DNA from: Cytophagales bacterium
Lineage (GTDB): Bacteria > Bacteroidota > Bacteroidia > Cytophagales > 172606-1
Assembly: GCA_030446715.1 (NCBI GenBank)
Contig: JAUJMU010000006.1
Span: forward strand, 124,001-188,000
DNA: 64,000 nt
Direction: 5' to 3'
The number at the start of each line of letters is the position of its first letter. Within the stretch, counting starts at the first letter, position 1. Positions 53,622 through 63,182 of this stretch are shown here, piece after piece. A model generated the notes under the pieces. That model saw only the letters and a program-made list of their open reading frames with translations, had not been told where the DNA came from and did no database searches. The translations under genes were made by a program, and so were the position numbers.

Positions 53622-55070
53622 ATGAAAAAGATGCTCTTGCCGTGCCTTTGGGCATTCACATTCTGCTTGTTTGGTTCCTGCGCCCGGAATCCTGTCACGG
53701 GAAAAAGGGACTTCGTGCTCCTGTCCCAGGAACAGGAGCTTGCCATGGGAAAACAGGCCGACCCCGAAATTGTAAGTTACTTTGGCCTCTACCAGGACGA
53801 AGCGTTGCAAAAGTTCATCCAGGAAAAGGGGCAACGGATGGCTGATATCTCCCACCGCGATGAGTTGACCTACCAGTTCAAGATTGTGGATTCTCCGGTG
53901 GTAAATGCTTTTGCCGTTCCCGGCGGGTACGTATACTTCACGCGGGGCATCATGGCTCATTTCAACAACGAAGCCGAATTTGCCGGCGTGCTGGGCCACG
54001 AAATCGGCCACGTAGCCGCCCGTCATTCAGCCCAGGCCTACAGCCGGTCCCTGCTGGCCCAGTTAGGGCTGGTGGCCGGGCTCGTCATTGCCCCGGAGCT
54101 TTCCCAGTTTGCTGACCTTGCCCAAACTGGGGTAGGCCTACTTTTCCTCAAGTTCGGCCGGGACGACGAACGGGAATCCGACCGCCTGGGGGTGGAGTAT
54201 TCCACCAAGATCGGCTACGATGCCCAGGAAATGGCCGAATTTTTTCGGACGCTTGACCGCTTGGCCAAACAGACCGGCGCTGCGGAAGTGCCCGCTTTTC
54301 TCTCCACGCATCCCGACCCGCTCAACCGGTACGAACGCGTCACCAAGCTGGCCGCCGAGTGGCAGGACAAACTCGACGCGACCGACCCGGAGGTCAATCG
54401 CAACCGGTACCTGAGAATGATCGACGGAATGGTGTACGGGAAAGACCCCCGGCAAGGGTACGTGGAGCAGAACACCTTCTACCATCCCGAGCTGAAATTC
54501 CAGTTTCGGGTGCCCGGCGACTGGGCTTTGCAGAACTCCCCGCAGCAGGTACAAATGGCCCCCAAGAGTGGCAAGGCCCTGATGGCCATGACCCTCGCAC
54601 CGGGAGAGTCATTGCAAGCGGCGGCCGAGGCGGTAATCCAGAAAAACGGGCTTACCCTGCTCGAGTCCAGCAATGTACAGGTAAACGGTTTGCCGGCCGT
54701 TGCCCTGGTTGCCTGGCAGAAACAAGCCCAGCAGAAGGTCCGGGCCCTGTTCTACCTGATCCAGTACGGGAATGCGATCTACCAGCTCATGGGAATCAGC
54801 AATGAGAGAGATTTTAGCAGTTATATTCCGCTCTTTAAAGCAACTATGACTAGTTTCCGCAAGCTGGATGACCTGGAAAAGCTAAACCGGCAACCGGACC
54901 GGGTCAGGATCAAAGGGGTAAGGCAAGCCGGTACGCTGGCGGCGGTCCTGCGTGAGCTGGGCACCCCGGAAGATAAGATCCCGGAGCTATCCATTCTGAA
55001 CGGTATGCAGCCGGAGGCCAGGGTTGAGCAGGGAACGCTGGTAAAGGTTATTGATCAGTACGAGCAGTAA
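53622..55070 (+). CDS. M48 family metalloprotease lipoprotein
   Basis: 482 residues. MKKMLLPCLWAFTFCLFGSC is a lipoprotein signal peptide with the lipobox Cys. The M48 domain has AEFAGVLGHEIGHVAARHSA (zinc-binding H-E-x-x-H), DDERESDRLGVEYSTKIGYD (third ligand Glu), and THPDPLNRYERV. The C-terminal half (about residues 280-480) includes FYHPELKFQFRVPGDWALQN and a final segment ending TLVKVIDQYEQ that resembles the 'TLAAVLRELG' LysM-like tail found in Bacteroidota members. It probably degrades misfolded outer-membrane or periplasmic proteins, as the BepA/YggG group does. Confidence 0.92.
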   Translation: MKKMLLPCLWAFTFCLFGSCARNPVTGKRDFVLLSQEQELAMGKQADPEIVSYFGLYQDEALQKFIQEKGQRMADISHRDELTYQFKIVDSPVVNAFAVPGGYVYFTRGIMAHFNNEAEFAGVLGHEIGHVAARHSAQAYSRSLLAQLGLVAGLVIAPELSQFADLAQTGVGLLFLKFGRDDERESDRLGVEYSTKIGYDAQEMAEFFRTLDRLAKQTGAAEVPAFLSTHPDPLNRYERVTKLAAEWQDKLDATDPEVNRNRYLRMIDGMVYGKDPRQGYVEQNTFYHPELKFQFRVPGDWALQNSPQQVQMAPKSGKALMAMTLAPGESLQAAAEAVIQKNGLTLLESSNVQVNGLPAVALVAWQKQAQQKVRALFYLIQYGNAIYQLMGISNERDFSSYIPLFKATMTSFRKLDDLEKLNRQPDRVRIKGVRQAGTLAAVLRELGTPEDKIPELSILNGMQPEARVEQGTLVKVIDQYEQ

Positions 55071-55161
55071 TGGCGTCGGCTGGAAATGTTTTCTCCGGCA
55101 AGAAGCACTTTCTTCAATTCACTTCAAACCAATCAATTCGCTTATGAAAAAGAGATAAATC

Positions 55162-56949
55162 ATGAAAACAGCAGGGCTCGCTTTCCTCCTGGTGGCAGGG
55201 GGAAGCGGAATTGCCTTTGCCCAGGTATTTGACGGAACCGTGGCTACCCCCGTGTCGTTTGAATCTCCCCAGTTTTTTATCTGCGTCATCGCCGGGGTGC
55301 TGCTGACCATTGGCTTCCAGGTGCTGCTCACCATCCTTTCGGCCGCTACGGGTATTTCCTTGGTGGGCAAGGTGAACCGCTTCAACCACAACGATCCATC
55401 AAGGGCGAACGGGAATACCCATTCCAGCCGAAATGCGGAGAATGGGCACGGTAATAAGACGTCGGCGGTAGTGAAAATCGGCGGGCTGGGTATCTGGACG
55501 CTGATCACGGTAAGCCTTTCGCTTTTTTTCGCCAGTTGGCTGGCCTTAAAGCTCAGCCTGGTAGCCGATAATACAATTGGCGTTACTTTGGGCCTGGTGA
55601 TCTGGGCTGCCTTCTTTACTTTGATGGCTTACCTGGAGATGAAGTCAGTGTCCACGCTGATCGGAGGCATTTTCCACGTGGCCTTGCAGGGGCTCCGGTC
55701 TTCCTTTCGGGCGGTGAGCAGTATTTTGGCTCCTCTCCCCAGGCCCGCACCGGCAGGGCCATCGATGATGCGGCCACTACGATCCGCAAGGAAGACCGGA
55801 GCCCTTGACAACAGCCAGCTGGTGGACAAACTGGAGAACTACCTGGACCGGATGCAGGCCAGGGAGCCCGACTATGACCGCATGCGCAAGGAACTGGCGG
55901 GGCTGCTGGACGACGTGGAATTGCGGGAGGTTGCCGACCGGGGCAGCAACGGGGAGGTGATCAAAAAAACTTTCCTTGACGTAGCCAGTCAGCATTCCGG
56001 CTTTTCCAAAGCGCACGTCGCCAAACTCTCGGAAGTATTTGACCAGGTGAAAGGCATTGCGCAATCCGGCGGCAGTACCCCCGATAAAGCCATGCGGGCG
56101 TTTGATTCGTTTACGCCCGGCCGGGAGGAAGACACGCAGCGGCTCCGGGAAAAACCGGGGGAATACTTACGCCGCTCGGGTCGCCAGGAAGTGAGCCCGG
56201 AAGCCTTGCAGCGCGACCTGGAAGTCATGATCCACGCGCCCGGCAGTACGCCGGAGGTGTTGCGCAACCGGCTCAGCCAGTTGGACCGCAATACATTGGT
56301 AGCCCTGGTAGCGGCCCATCCGGACATTCCGCAACAACGCGCTGACCAGCTTGTGCACTACGCCGAAAAAGCAATTGAAACGATTATGGAAAAGTTTGGC
56401 AGCACGCAGGCGGCTCCCAACTCAAGACAGGATGCCATCCGTTCCAACGGCCCTTCGGCAAACAATTCTCCCGAGACGGATGCTTCCGGCTGGAAGGGCC
56501 GTTTTGAAGACAAGTTGCGCCATTATTTCGACGGGTTGCAGCGGCCCGAACTGAACTACACCCGGCTCCAGCGTGATTTTGAGCACATTCTGCAAGATCC
56601 GGCTGCTACCTTTGGTATACTAAAGAGCCGCCTGAGCCGCATGGACTGTGATACGCTGCTTGCCCTGCTCTCCTCGCGGGAGAACGTTTCAAAGGAGGAT
56701 GCCGAAAGAATGATGCGGATCATAGAAGAGGCGCGGAATTCAGTGCTCCGGAAAGGTGAAAGTGTGGAGCAGGTAGTAGCCAGCCGGCTGGCGCAAGTCG
56801 AGGCAGTAGCCCTCAGCAAAGCAGAACACGTGCGGAAAGCGGCGGCAACTGCCGCCTGGTGGCTCTTTGCATCGGCAGCCGCCTCGGAGGTAGCCGCAGC
56901 AGTAGGGGGAGCCCTGGCGATCCAACCCGGTCTTATTCTTCTCTTCTGA
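55162..56949 (+). CDS. large membrane protein with three repeats of a soluble helical unit, unknown function
   Basis: 595 residues. MKTAGLAFLLVAGGSGIAFA looks like a signal peptide. Hydrophobic segments follow near residues 37-62, 108-130 and 142-160. A soluble region of about 350 residues contains three related units: LVDKLENYLDRMQAREPDYD with MRKELAGLLDD; ALQRDLEVMIHAPGSTPEVL with RLSQLDRNTLVALVAAHPDI; and KLRHYFDGLQRPELNYTRLQ with RLSRMDCDTLLALLSSRENV. A last hydrophobic segment (WWLFASAAASEVAAAVGGAL) closes it. The unit could bind proteins or lipids. It is not a family I can name. It lies 90 bp downstream of the M48 gene, same strand. Confidence 0.72.
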   Translation: MKTAGLAFLLVAGGSGIAFAQVFDGTVATPVSFESPQFFICVIAGVLLTIGFQVLLTILSAATGISLVGKVNRFNHNDPSRANGNTHSSRNAENGHGNKTSAVVKIGGLGIWTLITVSLSLFFASWLALKLSLVADNTIGVTLGLVIWAAFFTLMAYLEMKSVSTLIGGIFHVALQGLRSSFRAVSSILAPLPRPAPAGPSMMRPLRSARKTGALDNSQLVDKLENYLDRMQAREPDYDRMRKELAGLLDDVELREVADRGSNGEVIKKTFLDVASQHSGFSKAHVAKLSEVFDQVKGIAQSGGSTPDKAMRAFDSFTPGREEDTQRLREKPGEYLRRSGRQEVSPEALQRDLEVMIHAPGSTPEVLRNRLSQLDRNTLVALVAAHPDIPQQRADQLVHYAEKAIETIMEKFGSTQAAPNSRQDAIRSNGPSANNSPETDASGWKGRFEDKLRHYFDGLQRPELNYTRLQRDFEHILQDPAATFGILKSRLSRMDCDTLLALLSSRENVSKEDAERMMRIIEEARNSVLRKGESVEQVVASRLAQVEAVALSKAEHVRKAAATAAWWLFASAAASEVAAAVGGALAIQPGLILLF

Positions 56950-57018
56950 TTTGATATTGCCAATGCGTAATTGCGGGTACCCTGGTAGGTATCCGCAATT
57001 ACGCCATTTTTCAGAACT

Positions 57019-57405
57019 TTACTTCGCGCTGATCAGAACGCGGATCAGTTCCCCAACGGCCGGTCCAAACAACTGATTCACCGGCGGGCAATCTTCTCCT
57101 TGCAGATACTCTCCCCATATCCTTCGGGCCAGGGTAAGCAATCTGGATTTGGATGAACTGCTGAGCGCATTAAAGCCGGCAGTGAATACCAATACTTCTT
57201 CCTGCTCGGCCAGCACGCTGGCTTCCAGGTGGATCATTGCTTGTGTGAGTGCAAGCGTGGTGAGGTTTTGCTGGTGCATCTCAACCGGCATTTGAAATGG
57301 TGAAACAATAACACGAGTCCCCGGGAGCGGAGCAGTTCCGTAGGCGGGATCAGAAAAGAGGCCGCAATGAGCATTCCCCCGGAACGCCTGGTGTATCCTG
57401 GTCAC
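57019..57405 (-). CDS. hypothetical protein
   Basis: 128 residues, start at 57405, overlapping the stop of the gene at 57402-57668 by 4 bases, so coupled. Pieces such as MTRIHQAFRGNAHCGLFSDP, NLTTLALTQAMIHLEASVLA and ARRIWGEYLQGEDC show no known motif. A run of Ser (SSSSKSRL) lies in the middle. The gene end faces the membrane protein gene end, convergent. Function unknown. Confidence 0.6.
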   Translation of the reverse strand: MTRIHQAFRGNAHCGLFSDPAYGTAPLPGTRVIVSPFQMPVEMHQQNLTTLALTQAMIHLEASVLAEQEEVLVFTAGFNALSSSSKSRLLTLARRIWGEYLQGEDCPPVNQLFGPAVGELIRVLISAK

Positions 57406-57668
57406 CGGCTCCGGACGGCCTGCGCCGCTTTACCTGCCGAATGCACTACGTACCTGAAAGTGACGGCAATACCGGGAGATATCACCCGTGCGCGCTGCAA
57501 ACCCTGGAGGGCCAGCTTGAAGTGGTCGTAGGCGTCCCCAAGCGTAGCCCCCTCTACCGATAAGCGGGCCGTTTGCTGCCCGGAGAGGTGCAGCCCTTGC
57601 GCGCTTTCAATGATGACTCTGAAACGGCTGGATTTGTGAACAAATCGCACAACGAGGTTAGGTTCCAT
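57402..57668 (-). CDS. small hypothetical protein
   Basis: 88 residues, MEPNLVVRFVHKSSRFRVII, then ESAQGLHLSGQQTARLSVEG and ARVISPGIAVTFRYVV. Strand-helix-strand pattern with a basic end; no family recognised. It is the middle gene of a three-gene set on the minus strand (57886 to 57019) with tight spacing (11 bp before it, 4-bp overlap after it). Confidence 0.6.
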   Translation of the reverse strand: MEPNLVVRFVHKSSRFRVIIESAQGLHLSGQQTARLSVEGATLGDAYDHFKLALQGLQRARVISPGIAVTFRYVVHSAGKAAQAVRSR

Positions 57669-57679
57669 GATTAAAATGG

Positions 57680-57886
57680 TTAGGTGGGTTGGTGCTGAAT
57701 CTGCCAGGGGCGGGTGATTGCCAAAGCGTCTTTTTGATGCGGGCCGATTACCCGGAAGTGCGCCTGGCCGTATGACCGGGCCCGGGTGCGTATTTCAAAT
57801 GGACGCAATTGCATAAAGGTTTGGTAGTCATCATAATCATATCCTGTTAATGCCCCTGCATTCGTGGGGTTTTCAATGCATTGCAA
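57680..57886 (-). CDS. small hypothetical protein
   Basis: 68 residues, MQCIENPTNAGALTGYDYDD, then YQTFMQLRPFEIRTRARSYG and FRVIGPHQKDALAITRPW. It is the first gene of the three-gene minus-strand set. Support comes from spacing and normal-looking composition only; function unknown. Confidence 0.5.
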   Translation of the reverse strand: MQCIENPTNAGALTGYDYDDYQTFMQLRPFEIRTRARSYGQAHFRVIGPHQKDALAITRPWQIQHQPT

Positions 57887-58119
57887 AGAGGTACATCCGG
57901 CCGAGGCGAATTTATTTTGTCCAAGGTACTGGGTGATTCTGTAGAAAGTCTGTGGTTAATGCACAGGCTGGAAATAAAAGTTATTTTTTTACGCTTCGCC
58001 TTCGCCAATGGCGGCGTAACCTGCGGCCGGACCGCAAACGTATACGCTCTACAGCAACAGCAACGGGCAGATTCGTTTTCACGTGCACAACGGGGAAAGC
58101 CTTTTGGCAACCAACCAGA

Positions 58120-58941
58120 ATGGCCGACATCGCATCATACCTTCCTTCCGTCCCCGGTAAATGGGTAAAGCACTTTGCCCAGGCCGGCTTAACGGCGAAA
58201 GGCATTCTTTACTTCCTGCTGGGAGTACTGGCGTTCATGGCGGCCTTCGAACTGGGCAGCACCACCCGGCACGTTGGCCGGAAGGGCGTGTTGTCCTTTA
58301 TCGAGCAACTCGTGATCGGCAGAGTCCTGCTGGGGCTTGAGGCGGTGGGGCTGGTGTGCTACAGCATCTGGAAACTGTTGCAGGCGGCCAAAGACACGGA
58401 GGGAAAAGGGACCAGCCTCAAAGGTATCGTCTACCGGTTGCGTTACGCCGCCAGTGGCGCTTCCTACGGGCTGCTGGCACTCATTGCCTGCGAACTGGTC
58501 TTCGATACGGACGGGGAAAACGGCAGCGGCAGCCTCAGACGGACGATCACCGCCGCAATGCTGCAAAATCCCTTAGGCCGGTGGCTCGTGATCGCGTCAG
58601 CGGTAGTGATTGCCCAGGGCGGCGTGTACTACATCTACCAGGCGCTCACCGGGAGGTACCAGCGGAAAATAAAAGAGGCCGGCCTGAAGCATAAAGCCGA
58701 AAGAGCCATGATCAAAGCCGGTAAAGCCGGGTACGCTGCCCGGGGCATCGTGTGGATCATCGTCGGTTACCTGCTGCTGAGAGCCGCCCTCGATACCCGG
58801 TCGGGTGGTACCCGGAACGCCTTCCGGTTCCTGGAGAACTCCTTTTACGGATCTTACCTGCTGGGGGGCGTAGCCCTTGGCTTGATCTGCTATAGCCTGT
58901 TTGCCTTTATGGAAGCCAGGTTCCAGGCCAGCAGCAGGTAG
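58120..58941 (+). CDS. DUF1206-like integral membrane protein
   Basis: About 273 residues from ATG 58120 (MADIASYLPSVPGKWVKHFA); longer upstream frames read basic, unlikely sequence. It has three repeated two-helix modules: GLTAKGILYFLLGVLAFMAA, ASGASYGLLALIACELV, and KAGYAARGIVWIIVGYLLLR, each 'G.AARGIVY.L.G' in type, which is the DUF1206 pattern. It has six membrane spans. Function unknown in the family; it is common in Bacteroidota and Actinobacteria. The gene stands alone on the plus strand, with diverging small genes on the left. Confidence 0.82.
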   Translation: MADIASYLPSVPGKWVKHFAQAGLTAKGILYFLLGVLAFMAAFELGSTTRHVGRKGVLSFIEQLVIGRVLLGLEAVGLVCYSIWKLLQAAKDTEGKGTSLKGIVYRLRYAASGASYGLLALIACELVFDTDGENGSGSLRRTITAAMLQNPLGRWLVIASAVVIAQGGVYYIYQALTGRYQRKIKEAGLKHKAERAMIKAGKAGYAARGIVWIIVGYLLLRAALDTRSGGTRNAFRFLENSFYGSYLLGGVALGLICYSLFAFMEARFQASSR

Positions 58942-59165
58942 CACCCCCGTTTTTATGGATCAGGCTATCGGCAGAACCGGCAGGCTATCGGGCTGCCCGT
59001 AGCGATGCGTGGAGCAGCATAGCCCCGCATGCATGTCCCCCGTATGCCGGCCCATCGGGCTGCTCACTCCTGATTTGCTTCAGACTCCCTCCAGATTTGC
59101 TATAGAATTGCACCGTAAGGGGTAGTAGTAAGCGTAAATGAATTTCCATTTAAACAACTACGATC

Positions 59166-59747
59166 ATGAAAACAAATGCGATAAACAACTGGACTCGGAT
59201 GGCTATGGGCATTGGGGTAACGTGCCTGCTGAGCTTCTCCTCGTGCGGGGTAGCCGAAAACGCCGACGAAGTGGACACGGAAACAACCGGCGCCGAGGAA
59301 GGAGCCAAAACAGATGACGGGCTGTTTGAGTCAAACGAATTTTTTGATCGGTTCAACACGGCCAATCTCTTCGAAGACCGGGACCTGAACCATGACAATT
59401 TCCTGGATGAGAATGAGTTCAACGACAGCAATTACAACATGTGGGATACCGACAATGACGGATTGCTGGAGGAAACCGAGTGGAATGACGATGTTAAGAA
59501 TTTTGGCTTAGGCGACGAAAACTGGGGTTCCTGGGATGCCAATAAAGACAACCAGGTGGACAGGAATGAATTCAACTCGGCCCTGAAAGATAAGAACTAC
59601 TTTTCGGCCTGGGACGCCGACAGAAACAACAAGATTACCGAGCGGGAGTACACGGACGGAGTTTTTGGGTTATGGGATGACAATGACGACGGCTTTGTTG
59701 AAAAGGACAGATACGATACCCATTACAACACCTATTTCGGAGACTGA
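59166..59747 (+). CDS. EF-hand calcium-binding lipoprotein
   Basis: 193 residues. The N terminus ends in VTCLLSFSSC, a lipoprotein signal. The mature part contains five Ca-binding loops of the type D-x-D-x-D-G-x-x-x-x-x-E: DRDLNHDNFLDENEF, DTDNDGLLEETEW, DANKDNQVDRNEF, DADRNNKITEREY and DDNDDGFVEKDRY. The loops follow one another with short helices, so it should bind several calcium ions, probably outside the cytoplasm on the membrane surface. It has very acidic composition. The gene is monocistronic; partner unknown. Confidence 0.88.
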   Translation: MKTNAINNWTRMAMGIGVTCLLSFSSCGVAENADEVDTETTGAEEGAKTDDGLFESNEFFDRFNTANLFEDRDLNHDNFLDENEFNDSNYNMWDTDNDGLLEETEWNDDVKNFGLGDENWGSWDANKDNQVDRNEFNSALKDKNYFSAWDADRNNKITEREYTDGVFGLWDDNDDGFVEKDRYDTHYNTYFGD

Positions 59748-59947
59748 CTTTCCGGTGGACCGGCCAGGGGCTGGTGTACTGCCCCTGCTACTGAAAAAAG
59801 CAGCTTTCAGGTATCCGGGCCAGATAAAGTATAAGTTCCGGTGAGAGTGGTTTATTGTATATCAGCGCGTGATCTGCCCATCTGCATCTCCTTAAATCTA
59901 TTCATCTGCTTATCGTATTTGTACCGAGCCCGACAATCATTCCGATC

Positions 59948-60910
59948 ATGATAGAAAGAACCCGGTTGCCCTTTGTTTTTGTGTTGTTGCTCACTGGTTT
60001 CCACCTGTTCCAGGCGCACCTGCCTTCCCGCTACCCGTTTGAAACCTTTGGCCTGCCTGCTATTTTTGCAACCTCAGCATTAACAAGGGATACAACCCAT
60101 CTTCCCCGCGTCAGGTTCATTACAAATGGTCCGGCCCTGAGCCCGCCGGTAGAGGCTAAACTGCGGAAGGGCATTCACTTTCTGTATAAGTTCTATATTA
60201 CGCAGCTCGGTTACGCCTTTCCCCAGGAAATGCCCATCGTAATCCGCATTTTTGGGGATCACAATGCGTACATGGCTTATACCGCGCAAGTGACGACCAG
60301 CCCCGTCAACACGCACGTCGGATTGTACGTGTATGACACGCGGGAGATAGTGGTATGGAGAGGAGCCAATAACGCTCTTTTCAAGAAGATTGTTTTCCAT
60401 GAAACCAGCCATTTGTTACTGCGGAGCCGGAAAGGCTTCTGTCCGCGTTGGCTGAGTGAGGGGTTATCGGAGTATTTCGAGGAACTGGACCTGTCGGGGA
60501 ATGTAACAGTAGTGCGCCCTCAGCTTAACAGGGATAAACGGATGAAGAAACGGTTGCTGGCAGGCAGGTTGCCGGCATTGGAAGCCTTTCTTGCGCAGAC
60601 TGACCAGCAGTGGTCCCGTGCGGACAATAATTCTGCCATGCCTCGTACGCTTGCCTGGTCGCTGGTATACTTTCTGATGGAAAGTGAAGGAGGGCAGCAG
60701 GTCATCAAAGAATTGCTTTCTTATTACCAGAACCGGCGGATGCATCCGGGCCAATCGGTTTCTTTGGTAAATACCTTGACGGGAACGGGGTCTTTTGTTT
60801 CTCTTCGTCCGGGGATGGCCGTGAAACTGGAAAAAGAATGGCACCGGTGGGTAGCACAGGAAAGAGAGGAGCAGCAAATTATGCTTGGGCCTCTCTGGAA
60901 TACAACTTAA
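59948..60910 (+). CDS. putative HExxH metallopeptidase (gluzincin-like, DUF1570-type)
   Basis: 320 residues. MIERTRLPFVFVLLLTGFHL looks like a signal peptide or anchor. KIVFHETSHLLLRSRKGFCP carries the zinc motif H-E-x-x-H, followed 20 residues later by RWLSEGLSEYFEE, which supplies the third ligand (gluzincin pattern). The preceding part (PIVIRIFGDHNAYMAYTAQV) fits the N-terminal half of that family. The protein probably acts in the periplasm. Function unknown. The gene stands alone on the plus strand, 200 bp after the EF-hand gene. Confidence 0.75.
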   Translation: MIERTRLPFVFVLLLTGFHLFQAHLPSRYPFETFGLPAIFATSALTRDTTHLPRVRFITNGPALSPPVEAKLRKGIHFLYKFYITQLGYAFPQEMPIVIRIFGDHNAYMAYTAQVTTSPVNTHVGLYVYDTREIVVWRGANNALFKKIVFHETSHLLLRSRKGFCPRWLSEGLSEYFEELDLSGNVTVVRPQLNRDKRMKKRLLAGRLPALEAFLAQTDQQWSRADNNSAMPRTLAWSLVYFLMESEGGQQVIKELLSYYQNRRMHPGQSVSLVNTLTGTGSFVSLRPGMAVKLEKEWHRWVAQEREEQQIMLGPLWNTT

Positions 60911-61052
60911 AGACAAGTGTCCACGGCTAATTCTCTATGAGGGGAAATCTACTTATCGGACAATAATTTACTTTCTGTATAGAACAGAGTTGCACAAAAC
61001 GTGAACTAAAAGGTTCAATTCAAAAGAGGGCAGGAACAGCCTTTCCCTCTCT

Positions 61053-61752
61053 TTACAGGAGTACATTGTCTACCGGGGTTAGGGGGCAGGCAGGGGCTGC
61101 TCCTGAAGAATGCCCCTCAGGTTGACGTTCAATGGTGCGGCAAATGGCTTCCAGCGGCAGGTGGTGGGGACAGTCGCCGAAGAGGTCTTCGATCTCCCCA
61201 CCGATCACGTCCAGCCCGAAGAAGGCGTGCGATACCAGAAACACCACTACCGGGGTAAACACACCCGCCGTGTCCACCAGACCCAGCGGCAGCAGAAAAC
61301 AGAAGAAGGCCACGATGCGGTGACTGAGTGAGTACCGAGTAAGTGAAGGGCACGGGCGTATTTCTGATGCGTTCACAGCCGCCCAGTATGTCCGTCATCT
61401 GTCTGAGGCTTTCCTCCAGCAGGGGCACGTAGTAGGCGTGCACCCACCCTTGCCGGCGTACCTGCTGCAACTCAAGTCCCATCAGGTGCAGGAGGGCGAA
61501 GGGCGCATGGGCTGGCTGCGCAGGTAAGTGATTTGCCGGGCAGGGAGCAGAAGTTCCATATCCGGCCTAGGAGCCGTATCGCGGAGGTGGTGCCTGAGGG
61601 CATGGGCCAGTGCAATGGCCTGATACACCAGCTTTCTGCCAGACTCATCCGGGGAATTGTCAGACTCCTTCTGCCGGCCGTTGCCGTGTACCTGATGGCT
61701 GGCATGTTGTTCACCGGCTAAGGCTGACTGACTGGCTGGCGGTGCCTCCACC
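61053..61752 (-). pseudogene. bestrophin/YneE-like chloride-channel family gene, 5'-truncated and frameshifted
   Basis: The minus strand reads GRKLVYQAIALAHALRHHLR, MELLLPARQITYLRSQ, then (after a slip near 61508, where one A is missing) APFALLHLMGLELQQVRRQG, YVPLLEESLRQMTDILGGCE, RIRNTPVPFTYS, then (another slip near 61320) HRIVAFFCFLLPLGLVDTAG and FFGLDVIGGEIEDLFGD. That is the C-terminal half of bestrophin-family anion channels, with the GCERI(R/P)NTP signature. The N-terminal half is missing: above about 61750 the sequence belongs to another gene. Confidence 0.72.
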
Positions 61753-61765
61753 AGGGTGAGCACCT

Positions 61766-62680
61766 GCCGACCGGACCATAATAAGCTTTTACAAGGCTGA
61801 CATCCTGCTGTACTTTGATATCGTTTGCGGGGATTACTATCTGTCGATAAACCCTTTGCAGTGGCAGCTGGCCCCCAGTGCACAGAGTCACATCTTTATT
61901 CCCTTCAACAGCTACGATGAATGGCACACCTTTGAAATTCCGGTTCCCAATCCGCCCGCTGAAGGAGATTTCACCATCAGGATTTACCAGCCGGTGTTTT
62001 ACCATCCGGAACTGGCCATTGAGTACAAAAACACCGCCCGGCAACCCAGAGGGGCTGATGCTGATCTGGGCATCGGTTTTAATCCGGTTCCCATAGACGT
62101 GATTGCCAATGGACCGGGATCAGACGGCCGTCTGCTGATTGACAATGTATTCGCCCGCCTGCTGTTTACGGGGGTTGAGCCGGCAAAGGAAAGCAGCGTG
62201 ACGGAGGTAAGGAACCCTAAAAATACCCTGATCGGGAAAGAAGTGGTAACGCAGTATGCGGATGTACCCGAATACAGGAACAGGGAACTGATCTACCCCA
62301 CGGCCTGGCGGGTGATAAAGGCTGACGGCACCCGTGAACTTACAAGGGCGTGGACCCGCCCCGGTTACGACGAGGACGAACGGCTGACAGACCTGCTGCT
62401 GAATGCCCGGGTGGAGGCATCCGCCCGGCCCCACGAAAAGATCACGGGAACGCTGGACGGTAACGTGTTACCCATTGATTACCTCAGAATTACCTACCAC
62501 AGAAACAAAGTGTACAAGATTAACGGGTTCACCTGGGATGTGCGCAAACGCAGTGTGCAGGTGGAACTGATTGAGGTACTTACGGACCTTCCGGTGCGGC
62601 CTGATTACCTGCTGACGGAAGAATACCTGATTATTACAACAGAAGAAAATACGGCAATCATAACTGAAAGACGCACTTAA
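61766..62680 (+). pseudogene. 5'-truncated gene, prophage-tail-like protein
   Basis: The frame is open upstream to a TGA at about 61760 and reads ISFYKADILLYFDIVCGDYY, HIFIPFNSYDEWHTFEIPVP, IRIYQPVFYHPELAIEYKNT, VEASARPHEKITGTLDG and ITYHRNKVYKINGFTWDVRK, ending at 62680. A TTG at 61856 is a possible, weak start. The beta-rich character and the 'NARVEASARPHEKITG' segment resemble tail- or fibre-associated proteins of Bacteroidota prophages, but I do not have a firm family. Its 5' end abuts the broken bestrophin gene, so this is a deletion or insertion junction. Confidence 0.5.
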
Positions 62681-62838
62681 AAACTTAAACGGTTCACAAA
62701 TCAGTCCTGACTTCAATGACCCGGCAGCAGGCGGTGTTTTGAGAAAAACACAGTATCAATCTGGATCAGGGAATGCAGCGGGGACGGCACCCTGATCAGC
62801 CGCAACATGAAAACAGGGCAGATCAGACCGGTAATCCA

Positions 62839-63159
62839 ATGATAACACAAGATCAGGATACACTGCCACCGCCGCCGTTCGGCATCAAACCATTTCCTAC
62901 ACCCTTTGAGCTGATTGGCATCAACCGGGAGCAGGAGCAGGCTTACCGGGAAATCATTGCAAAGCCGTTCTGGACTGCTACGGACAACTGGCTGATTTAC
63001 CACGCCCGGATGGAGTGGCGGCAGGAAGAAAGGCTGTGGTATATTCCGTATTCTCATCCGGAGCTGCTGGCCTTTGATCCCCGTACGGATGATCAGATTG
63101 CCGGCAGGGTGCAGAAGCTGCTGATTGAGGAGCGCAGCCGGGAGGGCGTCCCACAATAA
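62839..63159 (+). CDS. small hypothetical protein
   Basis: About 106 residues from ATG 62839 (MITQDQDTLPPPPFGIKPFP); an in-frame ATG at 62773 would add 22 residues of low quality. ELIGINREQEQAYREIIAKP, LIYHARMEWRQEERLWYIPY and IEERSREGVPQ follow. No known domain. It lies in the same orientation as the prophage-tail-like gene and may come from the same element. A minus-strand frame over the same bases (62713-63156) has poorer composition and is taken as a shadow. Confidence 0.55.
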   Translation: MITQDQDTLPPPPFGIKPFPTPFELIGINREQEQAYREIIAKPFWTATDNWLIYHARMEWRQEERLWYIPYSHPELLAFDPRTDDQIAGRVQKLLIEERSREGVPQ

Positions 63160-63182
63160 AAAAGGGGCACTGGTGCCCCTTA
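63157..63182. terminator. intrinsic terminator between convergent genes
   Basis: GGGGCAC-tg-GTGCCCC at about 63165-63180 has an A6 run on its left side. On the minus strand this becomes a T run after the stem, so it stops transcription of the minus gene ending at 63180. It may also stop the plus gene ending at 63159. Confidence 0.85.

Noticed and set aside
62713-63156. 147-aa minus frame
   Set aside because: Antisense to a better-looking plus-strand small gene; composition rich in His, Arg and Pro, no motif.
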